From contig CAMBYJ010000165.1 of the NCBI GenBank assembly GCA_945872015.1, positions 1 to 5,015 on the forward strand: a DNA stretch of 5,015 bases. The letters run 5' to 3'. This DNA comes from Chitinophaga pinensis. GTDB taxonomy: Bacteria; Bacteroidota; Bacteroidia; AKYH767-A; OLB10. Below are positions 1 through 5,015 of the stretch, in pieces; position 1 is the stretch's first letter; each line of letters starts with the position of its first letter. Below the pieces are notes generated by a model. The model saw nothing but the letters and a program-made list of their open reading frames with translations, was not told the origin of the DNA and did no database searches. Position numbers and translations under genes: made by a program.

Positions 1-1428
1 AACTATGCGATTGTATTTATAGTGGCTGCTGCAGGAAGCATTGCAGGTGCAAGTATTTTAAGCACTGCAACGAGCGGTAATTCACTATTTGCAAAAAGAC
101 AACATGTACAACCACCAATTAAAACGGTCAATTACGAAGCAACTATCCCGGGAAATCTCGACTTCACACAGGCGGCGGAACATACAGTATCAACAGTAGT
201 GCATGTGAAAACAACTTATCAAAATCAAAATAATTTTCAGGCATTTGATCCATTTCAATTCTTCTGGGGACAGCCAATGCCACAACAGCAACAACAGCAG
301 CAGTCCACTGGTTCGGGAGTTATATTATCTGAAGATGGTTATATAGTTACCAATAATCATGTTGTTGAAGATGCATATCAAGTAGAAGTAACGCTCGATG
401 ATAAAAGAACATATACCGCAGAAGTAATAGGCACGGACCCATCTACAGACTTAGCACTTTTAAAGATCAATGAGAAGGGATTGAATTACGCTGCTTATGG
501 TAATTCTGATAATGTTAAAGTGGGAGAATGGGTTTTAGCAGTTGGCAATCCTTTTAATCTAACGTCAACCGTTACTGCTGGAATTGTAAGTGCAAAAGCT
601 AGGAATATCAACATTCTACCTAATCAAAAATTCCCTATTGAATCATTTATACAAACAGATGCAGCAGTGAATCCAGGCAACAGTGGTGGAGCTTTGGTTA
701 ATACAAAAGGTGAACTCGTAGGAATAAACGCTGCCATTGCATCGAACACTGGCTCTTATTCAGGTTATTCGTTTGCTATACCTGTAACTATTGTAAAAAA
801 AGTAGTAGATGATTTATTAGAATTTGGTAAAGTACAAAGAGGATTTATTGGTGTAAGTATTAAAGATATTGATGCTGATTTCGCTAAGGAAAAGTCGATT
901 AAAAAACTAGATGGTGTTTATGTTGACGGATTAACAGATGGTGGTGCTGCACAAAATGCAGGAATTAAAATTGGCGATGTTATTACAAAAATAAATGGTG
1001 TAGTTATTAAAACAGCACCTGCATTACAAGAACAAGTTGGTCGATTTAGACCCGGAGATAAAATAAGTGTTACCTTATTGAGAAATGATGCGGAAAAAGT
1101 AATTGATGTTGTACTAAAGAATAAAGACGGCAATACATTAATGGTAAAAAACGAAATTGGTAATGCCTTAGGAGCAACATTAGAAAATGCAAGTGATGAT
1201 GAGTTAGCAAAATTAGGCATTGATGCAGGAGTGAAAATAAAAGAGCTTCAGTCTGGAAAATTAAAAACTTCAGGAGTTCGTCAAGGATTTATAATTACCT
1301 CGATTGATAATACACCTATGAAATCGACATCAGACGTGATGAATTATCTGAAAGATAAAAAAGGGGGTGTTTTAATAGAAGGAGTTTATGAGAATGGAAT
1401 GAAAGCATATTACGGATTTGGATTATAG
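1..1428 (+). CDS. degP: Do/HtrA-family periplasmic serine endoprotease, 5'-truncated by the window edge
   Basis: This is a trypsin-like protease and chaperone that degrades or holds misfolded envelope proteins. The reading frame is open to base 1, so the true start lies upstream. The first visible codons encode a hydrophobic Ala/Ile/Gly-rich stretch (about nt 1-63), the core of a signal peptide or membrane anchor. The protease domain follows. The catalytic His codon is at 358-360 (TNNHVV), Asp at 448-450 (DPSTDLALL) and Ser at 682-684 (NPGNSGGAL). The His-Asp spacing of 30 residues equals that of E. coli DegP. PDZ1 spans about 841-1122 (starting GFIGVS, with DVITKINGV) and a more divergent PDZ2 about 1150-1425, ending in YYGFGL. 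A run of seven Gln lies before the protease core, where DegP has its LA loop. Two PDZ domains favour DegP/DegQ over DegS; which of the two cannot be decided here. The gene ends in TAG and is followed by a terminator. Confidence 0.95.
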   Translation, partial: NYAIVFIVAAAGSIAGASILSTATSGNSLFAKRQHVQPPIKTVNYEATIPGNLDFTQAAEHTVSTVVHVKTTYQNQNNFQAFDPFQFFWGQPMPQQQQQQQSTGSGVILSEDGYIVTNNHVVEDAYQVEVTLDDKRTYTAEVIGTDPSTDLALLKINEKGLNYAAYGNSDNVKVGEWVLAVGNPFNLTSTVTAGIVSAKARNINILPNQKFPIESFIQTDAAVNPGNSGGALVNTKGELVGINAAIASNTGSYSGYSFAIPVTIVKKVVDDLLEFGKVQRGFIGVSIKDIDADFAKEKSIKKLDGVYVDGLTDGGAAQNAGIKIGDVITKINGVVIKTAPALQEQVGRFRPGDKISVTLLRNDAEKVIDVVLKNKDGNTLMVKNEIGNALGATLENASDDELAKLGIDAGVKIKELQSGKLKTSGVRQGFIITSIDNTPMKSTSDVMNYLKDKKGGVLIEGVYENGMKAYYGFGL

Positions 1429-1462
1429 TTAAGTCTTCATTTTAGGTTTGTTGGTTAAAAGG

Positions 1463-1488
1463 GCGGGAGAATTTTCTTCCGCTTTTTT
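1463..1488 (+). terminator. Rho-independent terminator after the Do-family protease gene
   Basis: A 7-bp GC-rich stem (1463-1469 with 1476-1482, one G-T pair) closes a 6-base loop and is followed directly by six T (1483-1488). Weaker G-T and A-T pairs could lengthen the stem using 1457-1462 and the T run. It lies 35 bases after the protease stop codon and ends the upstream unit before the rpoD promoter. Confidence 0.85.
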
Positions 1489-1506
1489 ATTTGTGAGAAA
1501 TTAGCT

Positions 1507-1514
1507 TAAATTTG
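1507..1514 (+). promoter_or_regulatory. rpoD promoter, Bacteroidota -7 box
   Basis: TAAATTTG matches the Bacteroidota -7 consensus TAnnTTTG exactly. Transcription would start near 1519, giving a leader of about 60 nt. No TTG lies at the usual 17-23 base distance upstream. That place is taken by the T run of the preceding terminator (GCTTTTTTA at 1481-1489, 17 bases from the -7 box), and the nearest TTTG (1490-1493) is only 13 bases away. The -33 contact is therefore weak or uses the T tract. Because the gene encodes the primary sigma factor, the promoter is probably self-read. Confidence 0.6.
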
Positions 1515-1518
1515 TTAG

Positions 1519-1540
1519 ATCGGTCCTTTACAATACCGAT
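1519..1540 (+). other. Inverted repeat at the predicted rpoD transcription start / 5' leader
   Basis: ATCGGT (1519-1524) and ACCGAT (1535-1540) are exact reverse complements separated by 10 bases, so they could form a 6-bp stem in DNA-binding or RNA form. The repeat begins where transcription is predicted to start, 5 bases after the -7 box. No T run follows, so it is not a terminator. It could be an operator or a 5'-end hairpin that stabilises the mRNA, or chance. It matches no named regulator site that I know. Confidence 0.35.
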
Positions 1541-1582
1541 TCACAGAGCCAACAGTTTTCAGTTTTTAAAAAAACATCGACC

Positions 1583-2452
1583 ATGAGACAACTGAAAATT
1601 ACAAAATCGATTACCAACAGAGACAGTGCCTCTCTTGAAAAATATTTAGCTGATATCTCGAAGGAAGAAATGATTTCTCCAGATGAAGAAATATTATTGG
1701 CAAAGAAAATTCGCGAAGGTGATGAAGTTGCTTTAGACCGATTAACAAGAGCTAATTTGCGCTTTGTTGTTTCAGTAGCAAAGCAATATCAAAATCAAGG
1801 TCTGACCCTACCCGATTTAATCAATGAAGGAAACTTAGGTCTCATCAAAGCCGCTACACGATTTGACGAAACAAGAGGATTTAAATTTATTTCCTATGCA
1901 GTATGGTGGATTCGTCAAAGCATCATGCATTCTATTTCAGAGAATTCACGAATTGTAAGACTTCCTGTAAACCAATTAGGCTCACTTACGAAAATTAATA
2001 AAGCATTTACAAAACTAGAACAAGAGTTCGAACGCGAACCATCCTTAGAAGAACTGGCTGCCATCACTGAATTGACCGTTGATAAAATTTCTGATGCATT
2101 CAGAATCTCTACTCGACAAGTAAGTGTTGACGCTCCGATGTTAAACGGAGAAGATACTTCATTGTTGGATGTGATTCAAAACAATGAAGTCGTGCAGGCT
2201 GATACCATGATGATGAATCAAGCTTTGAAAAAAGAGATTGAACGATCGCTGAATGTACTTGATGAAAAAGAAAAAGATGTTATTTCCTTGTTTTTCGGAT
2301 TAGAATCAGACGAAGCCTATACATTAGAAGAGATAGGTGAAAAATATGATTTATCGAGAGAGCGTGTTCGACAGATTAAAGAAAAAGCACTCAAAAAATT
2401 AAGGCTGCGAAATAACTCTCAGCATTTAAAATCTTTCCTCGGAGAAGAATAA
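1583..2452 (+). CDS. rpoD: Primary (housekeeping) sigma factor of RNA polymerase, RpoD/SigA, 289 aa
   Basis: This sigma-70 protein directs RNA polymerase to housekeeping promoters. In residue order it has region 1.2 (about 16-48), region 2 (about 50-122), region 3 (about 123-182), the 3.2 finger with DAPMLNGEDTSLLDVI (183-198) and region 4 with the helix-turn-helix TLEEIGEKYDLSRERVRQIKEKAL (247-270, discontinuously conserved with other sigma-70). Region 2.3/2.4 holds the Trp pair W108/W109 and Q112 used in promoter opening and -10 reading. The position matching E. coli T440 is Met115. The length of about 290 residues and the absence of region 1.1 are normal for Bacteroidota. The start at 1583 gives the family-typical MRQLKITK N-terminus; no Shine-Dalgarno is present, only an A/T-rich stretch. 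The gene stands alone, with its own promoter and a terminator shared with the convergent GAPDH gene. Confidence 0.97.
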   Translation: MRQLKITKSITNRDSASLEKYLADISKEEMISPDEEILLAKKIREGDEVALDRLTRANLRFVVSVAKQYQNQGLTLPDLINEGNLGLIKAATRFDETRGFKFISYAVWWIRQSIMHSISENSRIVRLPVNQLGSLTKINKAFTKLEQEFEREPSLEELAAITELTVDKISDAFRISTRQVSVDAPMLNGEDTSLLDVIQNNEVVQADTMMMNQALKKEIERSLNVLDEKEKDVISLFFGLESDEAYTLEEIGEKYDLSRERVRQIKEKALKKLRLRNNSQHLKSFLGEE

Positions 2453-2453
2453 A

Positions 2454-2480
2454 AAAAGGCTCATCAATGATGAGCCTTTT
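2454..2480. terminator. Bidirectional rho-independent terminator shared by rpoD and gap
   Basis: A perfect 12-bp stem (2454-2465 with 2469-2480) closes on a 3-base loop. The stem core is GGCTCATC/GATGAGCC flanked by A's on the left and T's on the right, so RNA from either strand ends in a U tract. It starts two bases after the rpoD stop codon (2450-2452) and lies 20 bases past the end of the minus-strand gap gene. Confidence 0.93.
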
Positions 2481-2500
2481 CTGTTTATTGTATTTGAATC

Positions 2501-3970
2501 TTAGTAATAAGTCAAACGAATTACATCTGCCAAGTATTTAGCAAAACGTAATACCTGACGACTATAACCATACTCGTTATCGTACCAGATATAAAGCACC
2601 ATCGCTTTTTTATCTTTCGAAATAATTGTTGCAGGACTATCTACAATCGATGCACAAGGATTTCCGATTAAGTCACTTGAGACTAACTCATTGCTTTGCA
2701 TAAATTGAATCTGCTCTACTAATGCACCATTTAATGCAGCGTCTTTCAAAATATCATTTACCATTTCTTTGGTAACTTCTTTATTAACGGTGAGATTTAA
2801 GATTGCCAATGAAACATCAGGCGTTGGTACGCGCACTGAATTACCTGTAAGCTTACCATCTAACTGAGGAATTACTTTTGTAACCGCTTTATCCGCTCCT
2901 GTTTCTGTAATTACCATGTTCATTGCTGCAGAACGTCCACGACGATATTTACTATGATAATTATCTAATAGATTCTGGTCATTCGTATAAGAGTGAATTG
3001 TTTCAATATGCCCTCTTTCAATTCCCAGAGTTTTTTCAATTACCTCTAAAACAGGAACAATAGCATTTGTAGTACAAGAAGCTGCAGAGAAAATCTTTTC
3101 GTCAGCGGCATGATTCTTTTGATTAACACCATACACTACATTAGGAATATCACCTTTACCAGGAGCAGTCAATAAAACTTTATCAACTCCTTTAGCAGAT
3201 AGATGTTTAGATAAACCAGCGCGATCGCGAGAAGCGCCAGTATTATCGATTAGCAAGGCATTATTAATTCCATACTTTGTGTAATCGATATCTTCAGGAT
3301 TCTTTGCATCAATTACAAAAATAGTATGACCATTGACGATTAAAGCATTTTTTTCTTTGTCTTCAATTACCGTTCCCGGGAATGGTCCGTGTACAGAGTC
3401 ATTTCTTAATAACTCAGCACGCTTCGACAAATCATCTTCTGAACGACTACGAACTACGATTGCTTTTAAACGAAGTTGTTCACCTTTACCAGCCTGAGCT
3501 ACTAACTCACGAGCTAGGATACGTCCGATACGACCAAAACCATATAAAACCACATCACGAGGAACCAATTGCATTTTATCCGCTCCAATGAATGATGCCA
3601 ATTTACTGTCTAAAAACTTCTGAAGATCATTTCCTTCCTTTTCATTTTCCCACTCAAAAGCCAACTTACCTACGTCAATTTTTGAAGGTGCAATATTCAT
3701 TTCACGAATAGCACGAGCAATAGCTAACGTGTTATTTACATGAATTGGCTTCTTTACAAAATCATGTGCATACTGATGCAAGTTCATAATCTGACTCGCA
3801 CTTCTGTCTACTAATTGATTTCGGAAGATTACCAACTCAATCGACTTATTGAACCATAAATCGCCAATAATGTGAATTAATTCAATTGCTGATTTTTCTG
3901 ACTCAATCCACTCGCCTAATTGACGATCATAGTTTTGCATTAAATCAGAGTTTGTATTTGTTGCTGACAT
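2501..3970 (-). CDS. gap: Long-form glyceraldehyde-3-phosphate dehydrogenase with N-terminal extension, 489 aa
   Basis: The enzyme oxidatively phosphorylates glyceraldehyde 3-phosphate to 1,3-bisphosphoglycerate in cytosolic glycolysis, reversibly in gluconeogenesis. Classical GAPDH is about 335 residues. Here about 130 extra, mostly helical-looking residues precede the Rossmann domain, as in the long GAPDH family known from Bacteroidota and some proteobacteria. The dinucleotide motif GFGRIGR is at 144-150, catalytic Cys299 in SAASCTTN, and His326 in HSYTNDQ at the canonical 27-residue spacing. Phosphate-site residues T329, T357/G358 and R380 (VRVPTPD) are present, as is N465 in WYDNEYGYS. 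The canonical NAD-selecting Asp after the second beta strand is missing (VVRSRSEDD, 172-180), which hints at NADP use. The ATG at 3970 is preceded by a promoter only about 20 bases away and by no Shine-Dalgarno. GAPDH is certain; direction of flux and coenzyme are inferred. Confidence 0.95.
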   Translation of the reverse strand: MSATNTNSDLMQNYDRQLGEWIESEKSAIELIHIIGDLWFNKSIELVIFRNQLVDRSASQIMNLHQYAHDFVKKPIHVNNTLAIARAIREMNIAPSKIDVGKLAFEWENEKEGNDLQKFLDSKLASFIGADKMQLVPRDVVLYGFGRIGRILARELVAQAGKGEQLRLKAIVVRSRSEDDLSKRAELLRNDSVHGPFPGTVIEDKEKNALIVNGHTIFVIDAKNPEDIDYTKYGINNALLIDNTGASRDRAGLSKHLSAKGVDKVLLTAPGKGDIPNVVYGVNQKNHAADEKIFSAASCTTNAIVPVLEVIEKTLGIERGHIETIHSYTNDQNLLDNYHSKYRRGRSAAMNMVITETGADKAVTKVIPQLDGKLTGNSVRVPTPDVSLAILNLTVNKEVTKEMVNDILKDAALNGALVEQIQFMQSNELVSSDLIGNPCASIVDSPATIISKDKKAMVLYIWYDNEYGYSRQVLRFAKYLADVIRLTYY

Positions 3971-3989
3971 AATAGATTTTTTGGGTGTG

Positions 3990-3997
3990 CAAATTTA
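3990..3997 (-). promoter_or_regulatory. gap promoter, Bacteroidota -7 box
   Basis: On the minus strand this reads TAAATTTG, identical to the rpoD -7 box and an exact TAnnTTTG match. A start near 3985 would leave a short leader of about 15 nt before the ATG. No TTG lies at normal -33 distance. Instead GCTTTTTTA (4022-4014 on the minus strand) sits 16 bases upstream of the -7 box, the same arrangement as at rpoD. The tRNA terminator at 4051-4083 separates this promoter from upstream transcription. Confidence 0.6.
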
Positions 3998-4050
3998 GGG
4001 ATTATCAAATCATTAAAAAAGCTTTAAATCAATGAATTTTGGGGAGCCAC

Positions 4051-4083
4051 AAAATAAAAAAGGTCCTGATTTTCAGGACCTTT
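4051..4083 (-). terminator. Rho-independent terminator of the tRNA-His unit
   Basis: An 11-bp perfect stem (4059-4069 with 4073-4083) with a 3-base loop is followed on the minus strand by a T-rich tail (complement of 4051-4058). It begins three bases past the 3' end of the tRNA and shows that the tRNA and gap are separate transcripts. Confidence 0.88.
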
Positions 4084-4086
4084 AAG

Positions 4087-4161
4087 GGTGAATGAAGGGT
4101 CTCGAACCCTCGACCTCCTGAACCACAATCAGGCGCTCTAACCAACTGAGCTACAATCACC
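4087..4161 (-). tRNA. tRNA-His, anticodon GTG
   Basis: On the minus strand all four arms can be drawn. The acceptor 5' strand is GTGATTG (4160-4154). The D stem is GCTC/GAGC. The anticodon stem CCTGA/TCAGG closes the loop TTGTGGT, with anticodon GTG at 4126-4124, decoding CAU/CAC. The T arm has GAGGG, loop TTCGAGA and CCCTT. The histidine identity element is encoded: an extra G at -1 (4161) opposite the discriminator C73 (4087). No 3' CCA is encoded (CTT follows C73), so it is added after transcription. One oddity is a T-T mismatch at pair 5:68 of the acceptor stem, where the 3' strand is CATTCAC rather than the complementary CAATCAC. Confidence 0.95.
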
Positions 4162-4172
4162 GTATTGAGGTG

Positions 4173-4205
4173 CAAAATTAGAATATTATTTTTAATTAAA
4201 CCAAA
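4173..4205 (-). promoter_or_regulatory. tRNA-His promoter, -33/-7 Bacteroidota type
   Basis: The minus strand has TTTG at 4205-4202, a 21-base spacer and TAATTTTG at 4180-4173, which fits TTTG / TAnnTTTG. Transcription would start near 4168, a few bases before the mature tRNA 5' end, so very little 5' leader needs to be removed. It is divergent from the promoter of the copper ATPase, and both fit within the 111-base gap. Confidence 0.7.
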
Positions 4206-4239
4206 AAGCTTAAAATAAATTCTAATGGCTCATTTTCGA

Positions 4240-4268
4240 TTGTTTTAACTACTGAAGTGCTACATTTG
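4240..4268 (+). promoter_or_regulatory. Copper ATPase promoter, -33/-7 Bacteroidota type
   Basis: TTG at 4240-4242, an 18-base spacer and TACATTTG at 4261-4268 match TTG / TAnnTTTG. The -7 box ends only four bases before the ATG at 4273, so the transcript is expected to begin at or next to the start codon. I see no dyad typical of a MerR-type regulator, whose sites lie in a lengthened 19-20 base spacer of sigma-70 promoters. Confidence 0.65.
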
Positions 4269-4272
4269 CTTT

Positions 4273-5015
4273 ATGTCAAACAAAACAACTTTATCTGTTA
4301 AAGGTATGACCTGTTCAAGTTGTGCTCAGGGTATCGACAGACACTTAACAAGTAAAGGGGTTAAAGGGGTGCATGTGTTTTACGAAAGCGGCGAAGTTGA
4401 ATTTGAGACAATCGGTGAACAGCAAACCAATTTTGTTGTATCAGAAATAAATAAGCTTGGTTATAATGCTTCAGGAATAAAAGAAGAAATCCAGACAGAA
4501 AACAAATATTCACCACTTTATATCAAGACCATATTAGCACTGACTTTTACATTGCCATTGTGGTTAACAATGGTGCTTAGTTCGGCGTGGATGCATAGCT
4601 TTTTATTTCAGATCAGCTTATCATCAATTGTTTTAACTATCGGACTAAATCATTTTGGAAAAAGTGCATTAGGATCATTACGTCAATTACGTCCTAATAT
4701 GGATGTATTAATTATGATGGGAGCTCTTACCTCCTATTTCTATAGCATAGCAGGATATTCGTTAGCACCGTCACATAACGAATGGATGACTTACAATTTT
4801 TTTGAAACAACGGCATCCATTATCACATTTGTTTTGATAGGAAATCTGATTGAAGAGAAAAGTTTGAAGCGTACAAATTCATCAATTGCTTCTTTGATTA
4901 AAATGCAACCCTCAAAAGCCAGAAGAATAACGAATGCCTACAGCAATAATGAAGGATCGATTGAAGTAGAAATTGAATTACTTAATCCCAATGATTTAAT
5001 TCTTGTTAATTCAGG
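4273..5015 (+). CDS. copA: Copper-type heavy-metal P1B ATPase, N-terminal part, cut by the window end
   Basis: This is an inner-membrane ATPase that exports Cu(I), or a related soft metal, from the cytoplasm. The window holds 247 codons. Residues 5-70 form one heavy-metal-associated domain with the metal ligands C14 and C17 in GMTCSSC. Four hydrophobic segments follow at about 82-102, 109-127, 143-163 and 176-194, as expected for the first helices of an eight-helix P1B ATPase. PNMDVLIMMG (141-150) and FFETTASIITFVLIGNLIEE (176-195) match the copper-exporter versions of these helices, and the actuator domain begins near 200. The CPC metal site, DKTGT phosphorylation site and ATP-binding domain would lie beyond the window. 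The ATG at 4273 is the only possible start: an in-frame stop lies at 4246-4248 with no ATG, GTG or TTG between, and the next Met (4306) would remove half of the metal motif. The metal is inferred from family motifs. Confidence 0.93.
   Translation, partial: MSNKTTLSVKGMTCSSCAQGIDRHLTSKGVKGVHVFYESGEVEFETIGEQQTNFVVSEINKLGYNASGIKEEIQTENKYSPLYIKTILALTFTLPLWLTMVLSSAWMHSFLFQISLSSIVLTIGLNHFGKSALGSLRQLRPNMDVLIMMGALTSYFYSIAGYSLAPSHNEWMTYNFFETTASIITFVLIGNLIEEKSLKRTNSSIASLIKMQPSKARRITNAYSNNEGSIEVEIELLNPNDLILVNS

Noticed and set aside
22..24. GTG as the start of the protease gene
   Set aside because: The frame is open through base 1 and the codons before 22 continue the hydrophobic segment (NYAIVFI), so the real start with the basic N-terminus of the signal is upstream of the window.
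918..1220. Minus-strand open frame of about 100 codons inside the protease gene
   Set aside because: It lies wholly opposite the PDZ1/PDZ2 coding region, encodes a Ser/Phe/Pro-rich sequence with no recognisable family, and has no promoter or terminator of its own. It is a shadow frame.
3382..3591. Plus-strand open frame of 69 codons inside gap
   Set aside because: It lies opposite the conserved Rossmann region of GAPDH, resembles no family and has no upstream signals.
4018..4025. Palindrome AAAGCTTT upstream of gap
   Set aside because: An 8-base AT-rich palindrome is too short to claim as a binding site. The related T tract is discussed with the promoters instead.
4191..4200. Palindrome TTTAATTAAA in the tRNA promoter spacer as an operator
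   Set aside because: It is made only of A and T in an AT-rich intergenic region and is expected by chance; nothing ties it to a regulator.
1..5015. An undescribed defence, mobile or biosynthetic system
   Set aside because: All genes belong to well-known housekeeping families with individual promoters and terminators. There are no repeats, transposase, integrase, toxin-antitoxin pair or clustered unknown genes.

Overview
The window (5015 bases, AT-rich) looks like ordinary chromosomal DNA from a member of the Bacteroidota. Three things point there. The primary sigma factor is short, lacks region 1.1, and begins with the MRQLKITK motif typical of that phylum. The upstream regions of four transcription units carry the phylum's promoter -7 element (TAnnTTTG). 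The starts lack Shine-Dalgarno sequences. I cannot name a genus. The sigma sequence would fit the Sphingobacteria/Cytophagia/Chitinophagia side as well as Flavobacteriia.

Layout: (1) 1-1428, plus strand: the 3' part of a Do/HtrA-family envelope serine protease with two PDZ domains; its start lies before the window. A rho-independent terminator follows at 1463-1488. (2) 1583-2452, plus strand: rpoD, the housekeeping sigma factor, with its own promoter and a leader of about 60 nt. (3) 2501-3970, minus strand: a long-form glyceraldehyde-3-phosphate dehydrogenase, convergent with rpoD. The two genes share one perfect-stem bidirectional terminator at 2454-2480. (4) 4087-4161, minus strand: tRNA-His(GTG) with its own promoter and terminator. 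(5) 4273-5015, plus strand: the first 247 codons of a copper-type P1B ATPase, divergent from the tRNA and probably read from a leaderless or nearly leaderless mRNA. There is no gene-free stretch longer than about 155 bases.

The genes do not form one pathway. They are separate housekeeping units: envelope protein quality control, transcription initiation, glycolysis/gluconeogenesis, translation and metal export. The link I can see is regulatory: all four complete 5' ends carry a -7 box matching the promoter class expected to be read by the sigma factor encoded in the window, including its own gene.

I found no mobile element, CRISPR array, phage gene or undescribed system. The points most worth a second look are the probable leaderless start of the copper ATPase, the missing NAD-selective Asp in the GAPDH together with its uncharacterised 130-residue N-terminal extension, a T-T mismatch in the tRNA-His acceptor stem, a hairpin at the predicted rpoD transcription start, and the repeated promoter architecture.
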